A stretch of DNA of 20,819 bases from Glomus cerebriforme (GCA_003550305.1 QKYT01001060.1:9247-30065), one strand, 5' to 3'; numbered from the stretch's first letter, positions 1 to 10,812 are shown. The notes: generated from the sequence alone by a model not told the origin. Translations and numbers: made by a program.

Positions 1-843
1 CAATTTTTTGGAATTACTCAGGATCCAAATACTTTAAATTACATGATAGTAATGAGTTATGCGAAAGAAGGAAGTTTAAGAAAATGTTTATCTAATATAG
101 TTAAATTTAAATGGCAATACAAATTACAATTATTAAAAAATATTATTTTGGGTCTCAAAATAATACATGAATCAAATCTTNCTCATTGTGATCTTCATGA
201 TGGTAATATTTTGATATCAGATAATTATGAAACATATATTATTGATTTAGGATTATGTAAATCTATAAGCGATTTACAAGATTCTATTAATATAAATTGT
301 GGAGTTTTGCCTTATATGGCGCCTGAAGTACTAAGAAATAAACCTTATACTTCAGCAAGTGATATCTATAGCTTTTCGATGATAATGTGGGAATTTACAT
401 CAGGTATTCCTCCATTTCATAATAAAGAGCATGATTATCAACTTAGTTTAAGTATTTGTAAAGGAGAACGACCTAAAATTATAAAAAATACTCCAAAATG
501 TTATAGAAAATTGATGGAAAAATGTTGGGATACAGATCCTTTTAAAAGACCAACTATTACAGATCTTGAAAACATTATATCTCAATGGCTTAGGTGTGTT
601 AATGAATATTATAAAATTAATAAGAATTGTAAAAATAAAGATGTTTTGATGGTTGATGATATTGATAACCAATCCAGAAGTGATATGTATGAACTTGTGA
701 GAGCCAATGAAGCTTTAACACAAGAACAAATTAATACTTCTAGTATACAATTTCATCCACAAGCATGTTATACAAGTCGTTTACTTACAGAAATTTTAGA
801 TCAAAACAATTCTGAGTGTTTGGATTGTATAATTGAAAGTTAA
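1..843 (+). CDS. Tyrosine-kinase-like protein kinase, 3' part (5' end outside window)
   Basis: The frame is open from base 1, so the gene begins before the window; the ATG at 43 is internal. Counting residues from that ATG, the catalytic loop HCDLHDGN starts at residue 48, the metal-binding motif is DLG (residues 68-70) in place of DFG, APE is at 93-95, and the subdomain XI arginine is R169 in DPFKRPT. The glycine-rich loop and VAIK lysine lie upstream and cannot be checked. A tail of about 90 residues follows and ends CIIES, with TAA at 841-843. Family knowledge: such kinases phosphorylate Ser/Thr/Tyr on proteins in signalling and are massively amplified in Rhizophagus-like genomes, often beside F-box and TPR genes. 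Base 181 is N, so residue 47 is ambiguous. No lesion is seen in the visible part. The specific substrate is unknown. Confidence 0.9.
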   Translation, partial: QFFGITQDPNTLNYMIVMSYAKEGSLRKCLSNIVKFKWQYKLQLLKNIILGLKIIHESNLXHCDLHDGNILISDNYETYIIDLGLCKSISDLQDSININCGVLPYMAPEVLRNKPYTSASDIYSFSMIMWEFTSGIPPFHNKEHDYQLSLSICKGERPKIIKNTPKCYRKLMEKCWDTDPFKRPTITDLENIISQWLRCVNEYYKINKNCKNKDVLMVDDIDNQSRSDMYELVRANEALTQEQINTSSIQFHPQACYTSRLLTEILDQNNSECLDCIIES

Positions 844-1132
844 ATATATTAATTAATTATATGGTATTGATATTATGCAATTTACAAATTTTATAATAAA
901 ATGAATGATAATTAAATATTATGGAATAGTCTATTAGTAATCCATTCCATTTAGTAATCAAATTGTTTAGAATTACTGTATGATTCCAAATTGTCCAATT
1001 TGTAATTTTAAAGAAATGCAAATAGTTTATTTACAGTATATAGTAATTTAAGTAATTGAAAAATTTCAAATTTTTTTTTCATGGAATATTATACTATATA
1101 CATATTTAAAAGTAAATTAATAAAGTTTAGTA

Positions 1133-1316
1133 CAGTCGTTCCCCTCTATAGGCACCTCCTGTTTAGTCACGCCCCCTTATAAGCACATTTATGCTTGGCC
1201 CAAGTTACTAATAATATTATTAAAAAAACCTCCTCTATAGTCACATCATAGGGTTTTTTATAATCACACCTTTTTTTTTCAGTCCCGAGGGGTGTGATTA
1301 TATAGGGGGACGACTG
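1133..1316. mobile_element. pogo/Tc1-like MITE with TA target duplication
   Basis: The left end reads CAGTCGTTCCCCTCTATA and the right end is its near-perfect inverse, TATAGGGGGACGACTG. Each end is flanked by TA (1131-1132 and 1317-1318). The 184-bp length, absence of an ORF and TA duplication fit a non-autonomous Tc1/mariner/pogo element. Its interior repeats the terminal theme: CTATAGGCAC, TTATAAGCAC, CTATAGTCAC and TATAATCAC on the left, and GTGATTATA on the right. Confidence 0.8.
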
Positions 1317-1353
1317 TATATGTTTATTATTCAGATATCATAACTGTTATTAC

Positions 1354-1718
1354 TGTTGTAGTCCAAACTCGACCATGTTCCAGATCAAACTTGGATATCC
1401 AAATCAGAAGTTCATCCTAAACTGGAATCGATTTGAGATGATTGATTTTAGGTATACTTCGATCATATCCCAAATTGACCTAGACAAGCAAGTTTGGGCA
1501 TCAAATGTTCCAAACTTGACTATATTCCAAATTGATCTAGATGAGTTTGGAACATGGTCAAATTTGGGGCATCAAATGTTTTAAACTTCTATTTGTCACA
1601 CACTTATTTGTCACATTTGTAATTTCTTAATGTCATAATGCCAGTCAAAAATCTGTCTAAATTGGGCGATTTACCCTACCTCCGATTTCTGGAACGTAGT
1701 TGAGTTTGGGCTACAACA
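1354..1718. mobile_element. TIR element, TGTTGTAG family (copy 1)
   Basis: It begins TGTTGTAGTCCAAACTCGAC and ends with the inverse of TGTTGTAGCCCAAACTCAAC, 18 of 20 positions matching. Inside, GACCATGTTCC (1371) is mirrored by GGAACATGGTC (1549), and a segment of about 60 bp that ends in GGCATCAAATGTT is imperfectly duplicated. The same termini bound the element at 8037-8229, so this is a family. No target-site duplication is obvious. The small open frame inside is not coding. Confidence 0.7.
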
Positions 1719-1954
1719 TGTATATTTTAGTAGAACATACTTGGTGTCAGTAAGTTAGTATTTCAAAGAGCATTCTTGACCAGATTATTATTAATAACTG
1801 ACTTTGTAATATTAAAGTTTTAGTGTCTTTCACAAATTGGGCTATATTCTTCAAGAGCAAGGCATGCAATTGTCCAAACATGTAATTTGTATATTTTTTT
1901 CCTTAATAATTCTCAGGAATATTTTGAAAATTTATGAAATTAATGTAATATAAA

Positions 1955-2482
1955 TAGGGATGTGAAGTGATTCCATTAGTTCACTCTGCTTCTGGGAGCT
2001 AAGTGAAGTGAAGCAAGCTGAACCAATAGAGTCAGTTTCAAAAACTGTAAGATGGTTCAGAACTGAACTGACCAAACTGAACTAACTGATCTGATCTGAT
2101 ATTATAAATTAAATTATTTAGATAAAATTATTTAAAATAAAATTTAATTATTAAAAAAAATATTTAAATAAGTAAAATTAGTTAACTGATATAATAGTGT
2201 AATTAATTAATTATATGATTCACGCAATAAGGCTAGAATTAATAAAGTAGAATTACATGCAAACACAAATTTAAGCGGTAAATTTGGCATAATTTTATTA
2301 TTTGCGAGATAACTTATTAGATATATTTAGTATTAATTTATAATTACATTTTAAATTTGATCAACTAAACTGTCGGAGTCAACTCACTTGGAGCCGTTCA
2401 TTCCACTCGAGCTGCTCGGTTCAGCTCAAAAATGCAACTAAACTGAACTGATAAAGTCAACTCAAGTCACTCCATTTGGCTA
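1955..2482. mobile_element. Possible hAT-type MITE with GAACTGA/GACTC subterminal repeats
   Basis: The left edge TAGGGATGTGAAGTGA resembles Ac-like hAT termini. The right edge read in reverse starts TAGCCAAATGGAGTGACT, a gapped partial match. Both flanks are crowded with GAACTGA, GTCAACTC and AAGTGA words in both orientations, around a plain AT-rich core. No 8-bp duplication is visible, so the borders are tentative. Confidence 0.4.
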
Positions 2483-3916
2483 AAAAAAAATTGTTAATCA
2501 TGTGGATCATCATGATAATTCGTGAACGTGTCATCATTTGACAGTAAAGTTCGTTCATCACTAAAATTCACATCATTTAAGAATGTTTTTGAGATGTTTT
2601 TATACAGTTTTTATGTGAAGTTCCATAATCTTTTTCAAATAATACTACATGCATCATTTATTTATGTAACCTTCTGATGATTGGTAATAATCTTGATTAA
2701 ATGACTGTTAATACAAAAAAAAAAAAATTACTGCTGCGCATGTTCAAACTATTTCTATTAATTAAAAAAAAAGAAATTATATAAATTGAACGAAAATGCA
2801 TCAATAAATTCACATTTTAAATTTATAATCTCTAACATAATGAAGCAACTAATGATTTCTTTTTTCTCGTGATTTTAGAAATTTCAAGTTAGATGATAAA
2901 ACTATAAAAAAAATATTTTATATAAACAATTTGAAGTAATTGAATGAAAATACATAATCGTTGTATATTATTGTGACACAGATATCCTGTAACTATTTAT
3001 ATAATTTTTAATCGAAACCTATTTTTCTCCCATATGAGTGATATGACTCATCAAATGTCAGATAATTGAGTTGAAGCAAAATGAGTTTTCATCAGATCAT
3101 CTTTGTTGTAATATATATATATTTTGTGTATTGTATATTTGTATATAATAGTTATTGCGTCAGTCAGACAAGATCATGCTGATTAATAATTAATAATTTA
3201 CTCTAAACTATTAAAGTATAAAAAAAGTATAAAATGTGGTGATATTTACCAATAAATGTTCATATTTAGTATAACTTCAATACTTAGCTTCTTTCAACTT
3301 CACATTTTTTTTAAAGACTGTTTTTACCATCTCTGAAACCATCAAAACTTTAAAATTTATACAAAACATTAACTATTGCAATAAAGTATAAAGCACAAGA
3401 AAATGCTACTTGCAATTAACTCCGTTGAATAAACAAGGAGAAAATTTCCATCATTGAATATTATTTTTGGATTTTGAGTTGTGACTGGGAAAATACATCA
3501 AAAATTCATTGTGATTTTGACGATTACTCCTTTTTCTTTTTTTTTTAAAAAAAAAATATAGCGATATTATGGAATATTCGACTGGATTTATTAAATAATT
3601 GATAAAAATTTATAGTTTATACACATTATTAATTTAAATAACTAAAGCAAATGTTATAAGACTTTTACTGTAGATTATATTCAGATATGTATTTTAATCG
3701 CACTTTATAATAAAATAATATAAATGGAATGGCAATGAAATCTAGTCAATCTAGATTTATAAAGAAATTTAGTATTAATATCAATTATTTTAATTAATGC
3801 TTTAATAAAAAAATATATAGTATATCCGTTAACAAATCAAAAAATAAAATAAAAAAAAATAAAAAAAAGATGAACTAATTAATAAAATAAATATAATATA
3901 TACTACATACAGTATA
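2483..3916. other. AT-rich intergenic stretch without recognisable gene
   Basis: This holds homopolymer A/T runs and (TA)n near 3110, with stops in every frame. No RNA gene, TIR element or coding remnant was recognised. It ends at the 3' end of the F-box gene on the opposite strand. Confidence 0.6.
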
Positions 3917-5415
3917 TCAATAATAATCTAAAACTTCTTCATATTCAATATCAGTTATTCCTCTAATTTTAAATTTCTTAATAATATTTAAATTTTTATA
4001 TTTTTCAATTATTTTCAAATTTTCTCTATTTGATTCTAAACCCATATCATTATTTTTAAAAACAATTAAATTAATTGGTTTTAATGGTATTCTATTTTTC
4101 CAATTTAAAAAAAAAGTTTCCAAATTTTCTGGAATTAATTCTGAAGGAGTATAATTAAAAATTTTTAATTCATAAAATATTTTGAAGAATAATTTAAAAT
4201 AGTTTCTAATACTTGATTTTCATTAAAAGCACCTCTACCAAACCAACTTCCAATACTTTCTAAATATTTACAATTATTAAATAAAGTTATTAATGTAACA
4301 ATTTCATCATTATTAAATTCTACAAATAATTTTTTAAGATTTGGACAAAATTTTGCTATAGATAAATTTAAATCATTATTACTTTCACCAAAATAACATT
4401 CTTTAAGATTTTCACCATTATTTTCTAAAAAATTAATAATATAATCAGATTTAGATCGATAAAGAACTTTTAAAATTTGTAAATTAGGAAAAGTAACATG
4501 TTGTAAATCTTTAAAATTTTCATCAATATAAGAAAATTTAATATCTTTTAAATTTAAAAATGAAGCAACAAATGATAATGATAAAGTATAATTATTACCA
4601 TAAAAATGTAATTTTGTTACAGTATTAGAATGTTTTGATAAAAAAGGTAAAAGATTTATCCAACCATTATTTTCATAAACAAATAAATTTAAATTTTTTA
4701 AATTTTTTTGTAAAGAAATTAAATCTTTTATAACATTTGAAACATTATTATCAAATTCTATAGTAAGTGATTTTAAATTATGACAAGTTTGAGATAATTT
4801 ATAAAAAAATTCAGAATTAATATTTGAATTACAACGTAATTCTAAAAGATTTTTATAATAATCAGGTAGATAAGGAAAAGGTATAATCATATCATAATAA
4901 TCATAATATATCAAACTTTTTATAGAAGAAATTTGATTATTAAACATTTTAATCATTTCTTTTAAAATAATGAATATTTTATTCTTAAAAAATTGTAAAC
5001 TAATACTAATTATTTTATAAATTCCATTAATTGAAAGTACTTTGCAAAATGATGCATAATTAAAAAGTGGTGGATTTGGAGTAGGTGTTGGAATGAAAAT
5101 TTTATTATTATGTAAAATTTCTTTTGATTCATTTGGAATGCAAGAAATTAATGTACTAAGAATTGCTGTTGCCATTCTCTTTCCATGTTTAAAAGTGATA
5201 GTATATTCATAAATACTCCAAATATTCCTCCATAAAATTCTAACAGAAATTCGACACCAAAGACGATTAACCAACAAACATGAATGTAAAGCAACTTTAT
5301 CTTCTTCTAAATATGCAATAATTTCATGTAAACAGTCAGTTGAGAGCTTGGAAAACATGTTTTTTTTTTCAATTATTTTAAAAGTATTGGGCAATTTCAA
5401 TTTCGCTTCGTTCAT
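3917..5415 (-). pseudogene. F-box/LRR-like protein, frameshifted near the 3' end
   Basis: The ATG at 5415 opens a 416-codon frame. An N-terminal F-box is visible at about residues 19-65 (FSKLSTDCLHEIIAYL, then SCLLVNRLWCRISVRILW). The rest is leucine- and asparagine-rich with repeating LKxL patterns, as in degenerate leucine-rich repeats. An alternative start is the internal Met-20 just before the F-box. The frame stops at 4165. Inserting one T in the T-run (AAAA on the plus strand at 4174-4177) continues the protein without interruption to the TAA at 3917, giving about 498 residues, a usual length for these proteins. Family role: the F-box binds Skp1 in SCF ubiquitin ligases and the C-terminal repeats choose substrates. 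The lesion is a homopolymer indel, so it may be a sequencing error in an intact gene or an allele shortened by about 80 residues. Confidence 0.8.
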
Positions 5416-5451
5416 TTTAAATATTATTTAATGTCATTGTGTAACAAGACA

Positions 5452-5457
5452 TTTATA
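5452..5457 (-). promoter_or_regulatory. Possible TATA box of the F-box gene
   Basis: TATAAA lies on the minus strand about 40 bp upstream of the ATG at 5415. In DNA this rich in A and T the match could be chance, and only the position supports it. Confidence 0.25.
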
Positions 5458-7610
5458 AAGACGGAACCAATCAAATGTAAATTTGAATGATAAATTAATA
5501 ATGTCCATTCAATTAATTTTATAACATTAATTTCTATTACGTAAACCTATTTATTTTTCTTATGTAATAAAATTATAAAAAAATTTTTATTATGTAAATT
5601 TATATTTGTTTTTTGTTTTCAACTTAGTTTCATTAAGACATTGAAAGGAGTTTCAGAAAGTTATGTAGTACGATTGTAGTACGATTGTTAATTTTGACGA
5701 GTAAACTCAAAGTAAACTATGTAAATGATCTACTGTACGTATACGTATCATTTATACTGTATTTAGATATAAAAATATAATAAATTTTTACGCCGAATAC
5801 ATAGACATATAATTTTAAACTATTACAAATAAAAAAAATTGATTCTTTAAATATACATTTTAAAATTTTTTTAATTTAATTTTATTTGGAAATTGTAATT
5901 CGTGTCGGTTTATCATAGTGGCGAAAATCCATTTTTATGATATAGTTTAAATTGATATATTAACGATACTATACATTTTTGAAATGGATAGGACTCTTTT
6001 TAATGTTGTTTATTTTGCAGTACTATAAATGAATGAAAATAAAAAAGTAAGATCAATTTTTTTTTAATTATTGAGAAAAGAGCTCAAATTCTATAAAAAA
6101 AAAAAAAAAATTTTTCAACCGAATCTTTGAATTCCTACTCTTTTATTTTATTTTTTAAAATTATTTCGACCAATTAAGAAATAATACAAATTTTGTTAAA
6201 AATAAAAAACATTTTCCTAAAGGATTGATGAGCTATTTTTAAATTTCTAAATTTAGAGATTTTACAGTATTCAATTTATGCATTTTATAAATATTAAATG
6301 TATAATTACTAATTAGTTAAATACAAAAATTAAGGAGTTTTATAATTTTTATTGAATTTCTTTTTTTATACAATTCATATTATAGCAAATTTAGTTAAAA
6401 TGAATATATATCATTGTTCAACATCCAAGTTGTACGATAGATGTTTATTCCAAATTCCGAATTAAATTTTTTTAAAGTACATCACCTGAAAAGAAATATA
6501 CTCGTATATTTGTCTCTGAAATAGGTCCGTGTAATCAATGAGAAATAAGCATAATATCGTACATAATATAAACAGGGCTCATATCCTTTGCATAAAGTTG
6601 TATAATTATAAATTTAATGCATGTTTTATACTTCTTTTTTTTTTGTAATCATATAAATATTCAATATAAAGTAAGGTATTCTTTTAAATGCAACTTTTAT
6701 TAATAATTTCTTTGTTATTGTCTTATACTTCCATAAATTGACTATCTATCTTCCATAAATATTAAATTCAAACTTTATACAGTATAGTACTCAAAAAAAT
6801 TTTCTTTGCATTTTTTTAATAAAAAAAATTTTAGTCAAGAATACTCCCAAGAAAAAAAATTTTTTTTGTTGCTTGCATGAATTTGATAGTAAAGTTATAC
6901 AAAAAAAAAATCAAAATAATTCCTGGGCTATTATAGTTTCATAATATTCATTAATCAATACACTTCTCATTCCTTACAAAAATAAAAAAAGTATCATGTC
7001 CGTATTATCAGATTACATCATAATTGACATTGTTTATTATAAAAAACTGAACACAATCAATAACAAATAGATTATAATATAAATATTATATAGCACAAGT
7101 GTCAATTAAAGTGTGATGTAAACTTCACTGCATTAATCAAAAACGATACATTGTTGATTTATAAATTTATAAACACGAATTTAGAATTCCACAAAATGAC
7201 ATGACGTCATATACTGTAATATAACCATATAGTCATTATGTATATTTATGAGCCATAGTTAGCCATAGTTGATTAGATGACTCATATTTAATTTTGACTT
7301 AATTATGATAGGTTTATATAAATCATATATATACCTCTAATATATCGATGAAACTCCCCCTAAAGTTTTTTTATTACAACTTATTCATTTTATAATACTT
7401 TCTTTTTTGAACTAATGTTTCACATTATTCATAAATTAAGTAAGTATTAAGTTCTACTGGCTTAAGGTGTATGATGAGTTGGTATGAAAGCATGGTGCGT
7501 CCTATAAAAAATTTTTCTCATTTATCGGAGTTGTTTCCAGAAATTTTTTATAAGTGCGTATAATATGCACATGATGAGTAAATTTTCTAATGAAAATTCT
7601 GAACAGGGTA

Positions 7611-7660
7611 GGTGTGTATGTTTTGTGTGTATGTTAGTGTGGGTATAGGTGTAGGTGTGC
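7611..7660 (+). repeat. TG-rich imperfect microsatellite
   Basis: About 50 bases consist of GTGTGTATG, TTTTGTGTG, GTGTGGGTATA and GGTGTAGGTGTG units. It is purine/pyrimidine-alternating and much richer in G than the surroundings. No TIR or ORF is associated. Confidence 0.6.
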
Positions 7661-8036
7661 TATCCATCCAGCAAATTTTTAATTTGTACTCGTAATGCCA
7701 GCCAAAAATCGCAAATTGATCGGCTGTCACGTGAATTCCTGTGTATGAAAATCACTGCACCGTTATTTATTTTTTTGTGAAGAATGGACTTGATTATTTA
7801 ATATAAAATATAATTATACTAATCGATAGCACTAATTAATAAATTTGTTTTTTTTTCTATAAATGGTTAATACCGAAACGTTTTCTTAGATGAAAATTTT
7901 TTCTAAGGTTCTTCAAAAAACTATTCACAAAATTATAGTTGAAAATTTTGAAAATTTAAAATTAAAATTCAATCTATCATATTTACTAACCCTCAAGACT
8001 AAAAATTCCTTCTTAATTTAGTAACATAATCATATC

Positions 8037-8229
8037 TGTTGTAGCCCAAACGTAACCATGTTCCAAATCCGACTTGGGACAATCCTATGTCCGAAATTTA
8101 ACCATATCCCAAACTAAGCTAGTAAATTTTAACACAATTTAAGACTGGGTTAGTTTGGGACATGGTCAAGTTTCGGATATAAGATTTTCCCAAGTTTGAT
8201 TTGGGACATGGTAGAGTTTGGCTACAACA
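8037..8229. mobile_element. Fold-back MITE, TGTTGTAG family (copy 2)
   Basis: The ends are TGTTGTAGCCCAAAC and GTTTGGCTACAACA. The inverse match continues inward: arms of about 80 bases (8037-8117 and 8150-8229) pair through ATGTTCCAAATC, CCGAAATTTAACCAT and CCCAAACTAA with scattered mismatches, leaving a loop of about 32 bases. The element is therefore essentially one long imperfect hairpin. It shares termini and the CCATGT(T/C)CC(A/C) motif with the element at 1354-1718. No ORF and no clear target duplication. Confidence 0.75.
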
Positions 8230-8501
8230 TTACCAACTTCTTCGATTAATTTTATGAATGACATGATCTTCAAAAATGATAAAAAAGGTTTACATTAAAA
8301 AAATGTTAAAATTTTCCACAGTAACTTTAGACTCAATATATAATTCACAAATAATTCCAGGCATCTATCAAACTAAGATTTGGAATTTTTGGTCTTTTTA
8401 TTTCCATATAAACAACATTTTTTTGTAAAATTTAATTCATTCATAACTGTATCATCCTCATAACTTATACTTTCAAAATCATAATTAAATTAATCTTCAG
8501 T

Positions 8502-8702
8502 TTTACAATTTGGTACTTTTTGAGCTTGATGAATGACTAATTCTATGTCATCTTGCCCAAATTTTGATTTTTTCAGGATGAAAACATTTTTCTCATTAGC
8601 ATCATATTCTTTACGTAAAGACACGACGTGACCAATCGCTAGAGGATTGGATCAAATAGATTTCCATGACACATCTTGTGCATGTACTTTCTGAACGTGA
8701 TA
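8502..8702 (-). other. Possible coding remnant, unidentified
   Basis: Reading down from 8702, just after a TTTTTTAG that could be a splice acceptor, a frame runs 67 codons with one TGA at codon 17. The 50 codons after that stop have protein-like composition (for example GHVVSLRKEYDANEKNVF). A shift of frame at the T-run near 8516-8521 would carry it slightly further. I do not recognise the family. In AT-rich DNA a 50-codon open stretch is only weak evidence. Confidence 0.25.
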
Positions 8703-8739
8703 CTAAAAAAATCAAAGAAATTGCCAAAAGTAGTGCTCC

Positions 8740-8900
8740 TACCGGGTCAAGTCAGGTCAGGTTTTGAGAATATATTCGACCTGATCTGAAGTGAAAAAGG
8801 AGGGACTCGTATATGTTTAGATTACACAATTTTATAACCCGAAATCGACTTGATCCGAGTATAGTCTAACCCATATAAACCCGGGTTCAAACTCGAATTT
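8740..8900. repeat. GGTCAAGTC/GGGTC-rich segment, possible transposon end
   Basis: The words GGGTCAAGTC, GGTCAGGT, GACCTGATC, GACTTGATCC and AACCCGGGTT occur in both orientations over about 160 bp and are unusually GC-rich for this locus. Such clustered subterminal repeats are typical of hAT ends, and the hAT pseudogene lies immediately beside it, pointing this way. No exact TIR or 8-bp duplication was found. Confidence 0.35.
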
Positions 8901-9117
8901 TTGGTTAATCAATAATAAGAAAAATTGATCTACAAGACAATGACAAGTAGGTCGCACAACTTTTATCTATCGGTGCAATACGAATTTAAAGTTATTATTC
9001 AATTACATCTTCATTTAAACTTAAAAGAATTTACATTATATATAATTAACTATTTAATTAAGATCAGAATTAAAATTCAAAATTTTATTAAATGTATAAT
9101 AGAAACTCAATAATACT

Positions 9118-10044
9118 TTATTTCTGCCAGAATTTCAAGCACATGCATGCTCTAATTGTTTCGGCTTTAAGACTACATCTCTTGGTAGCCAATAAATCAG
9201 CTCTACCTGAAAACACACTCTCTACTGAAACACTTGTTGCTTTATTGATTATTAAAAAATTTATTAGCTAATACTTAATAATCATAACATTATACTGTAC
9301 ATAATAAACTTTTTACCTGTAATGGCGAGATAATCTCTAGCCATTTTGGCTAAGTGTGGATACACTGTCTCATACTCTCATTTTCCTAGCGAAATTATAT
9401 ATGTTAATTGAAATGCTAATAAATTTAAATTGTATAGTTTAATAATGATTATAATTACATACCTTCCACCATAGCAAAATATCCTGTTGTGGCTCAGCTC
9501 GGGAGGCTTTTAAATACAAATCCACTTCATTTTGCTGAATTTTCTGCTGTTTTCCAAAAATATGATTTAAAAAACCATTATTATCAACATTAGCATTACC
9601 ACCTTCTAAATGTTCAGATGGTCCATATTTAGTACTATAAATATCCAGAACTGTTTCCTTGGCAAAACGAATAAAATTTTGTTTCCATTAGTGATCCTCA
9701 TAATAACCTAACTTTAGTCATGGGTCAAGCACTATAAAATTGAATTATTTGATATTATATTACCATTGATTTAATGACAAATAAATTAATTTTCAGTTAA
9801 TACTTAACTTACTGGTAGCAACTGTATACATATTTGTGTCATCTGTTTTTGCATAATATCTTTCTAATTTTTTTATATCTGCTTTAGTAGCAATTACTAT
9901 ATCACTAGAACTATCATGACTTTCACAATAATCTTCAAGTTCATCAATTAGATAATTGTATAATGGCACAACTGAAGAAAGCATTGGATATTTTGCAGGT
10001 GACATTACATTGGTAGTATGTATGTAATTATTACAATATAACAT
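9118..10044 (-). pseudogene. hAT-family transposase, 3' half, nonsense-mutated, with three introns
   Basis: Exons read 10044-9813, 9731-9463, about 9374-9317 and 9239-9118, each joined by GT-AG introns of 77-88 bp. The product contains AKYPMLSSVVPLYNYLIDEL, then the join YTVAT/MLDP, LKLGYYEDH, KQNFIRFAKETVLDIY and YLKASRAEPQQDILLWWK. It ends with the hAT dimerisation signature YPHLAKMARDYLAIT, SVESVFSGRADLLATKR and ETIRACMCLKFWQK, then TAA at 9118-9120. The enzyme family cuts and pastes hAT elements using an RNase-H-like core; the C-terminal block mediates dimerisation. The BED zinc finger and first half of the core are absent upstream. In-frame TGA (9718-9720, where family proteins have Arg in LDPRLKL) and TAA (9688-9690) kill it. 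The third exon needs a late acceptor (AG at 9375-9376) or carries a 1-base shift. Confidence 0.85.
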
Positions 10045-10559
10045 AAAAAATTGAAATTTTGATAAATTAAACTTTACTTAAAATTAAAATGCTGGGAATA
10101 ATTTGCCTGTCCACCTAAACTATGTCGGCTAAAATAGTCTATATGAGTAGTTTATTTAAATATTCTTCAAATCAAATCAATTTTACTAAAAGCTAAGTCA
10201 TAAACCTTTTTACCTTAGTCACCACTTGGTGAGTTTTAGAATTCTCACTTTATTTTTAACGTTCTAGTTTCATATTAGGAGATTTAACTACGGAGATGAA
10301 TATACTAATTCACATATTGCTATTAACAGTTTTAGAAATGATCAACATAAAATCACATGAACGTGACAATATACTGCGTATTATTAAAAAATGAAATAAT
10401 GTACATACAATAGAAAATGAACTTATGATTTATATTTCAATATTTTAATTATTTTTAATTCATTTTTTTCTAATTATTCTTGATAAAATCACATTTTTTT
10501 ACAATAATAATATTAAAAATTTTCAATTAAAATAAAACTCCAAAAAAAAAAAAAAGATA
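10045..10559. other. AT-rich spacer, no gene recognised
   Basis: This is where the 5' exons of the hAT transposase would be expected. Neither a BED finger nor any coding pattern is visible on the minus strand, so the element was truncated or replaced here. Otherwise only A/T runs are seen. Confidence 0.55.
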
Positions 10560-10567
10560 AATGAATT

Positions 10568-10656
10568 GCCCGGTTAGTTCAGTTGGTTAGAACGCCACAA
10601 CATAAATTTAAACAGTTTTAAATCGTGGAAACTCGGGTTCAATTCCTGCACTGGGC
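10568..10656 (+). tRNA. tRNA-like unit (left copy), probably a pseudo-tRNA or SINE head
   Basis: The acceptor stem GCCCGGT pairs with ACTGGGC over 7 bp with one G-T. The D-arm stem is GTTC/GAAC. The Pol III A box TAGTTCAGTTGG (10575-10586) and B box GGTTCAATTCC (10636-10646) match consensus. The anticodon region is abnormal: CCACA/CGTGG has a mismatch and encloses a loop of about 25 bases without a clear anticodon. The first T-stem pair is also broken compared with the right copy. TTTCTTTT follows. Confidence 0.5.
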
Positions 10657-10812
10657 TTTCTTTTGCAAGTGTATACATATATATTTTTTTTTAAAAAAAA
10701 AATGCTGCGGTTAATCACTCCCCAGTGTCGCCGCAGAAAATGGCATAGCGAATTAACGCAGCAATTTTTTTTTTTTTTAAATTTAAAATATATATATACT
10801 TTCAAAAAAAAA

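Larger units (their letters stand above)
5416..8036. other. AT-rich intergenic stretch, no gene recognised
   Basis: It holds long A/T runs (for example about 15 A near 6100), a twofold AGCCATAGTT (7251-7270) and a TG-rich tract at 7611-7660. No open frame of coding quality is seen. A short piece near 7692, AATGCCAGCCAAAAATC, resembles AATGCCAGTCAAAAATC near 1640, inside TIR element copy 1, and may be a scrap of a related repeat. Confidence 0.6.

Noticed and set aside
448..672. Minus-strand open frame of 74 codons
   Set aside because: It lies wholly antisense to the kinase C-terminal part, and its composition mirrors that gene.
7202..7211. ATGACGTCAT, a perfect CRE/ATF-type site
   Set aside because: A single site more than 1.7 kb from any recognised gene start, so no functional support.
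7251..7270. AGCCATAGTT repeated twice, considered as a CRISPR-like or tandem array
   Set aside because: Only two units, with no spacers, in eukaryotic DNA.
8925..9113. Plus-strand 62-codon frame
   Set aside because: It consists of low-complexity AT-rich Ile/Lys/Asn code immediately downstream of the hAT stop, with no recognisable motif.
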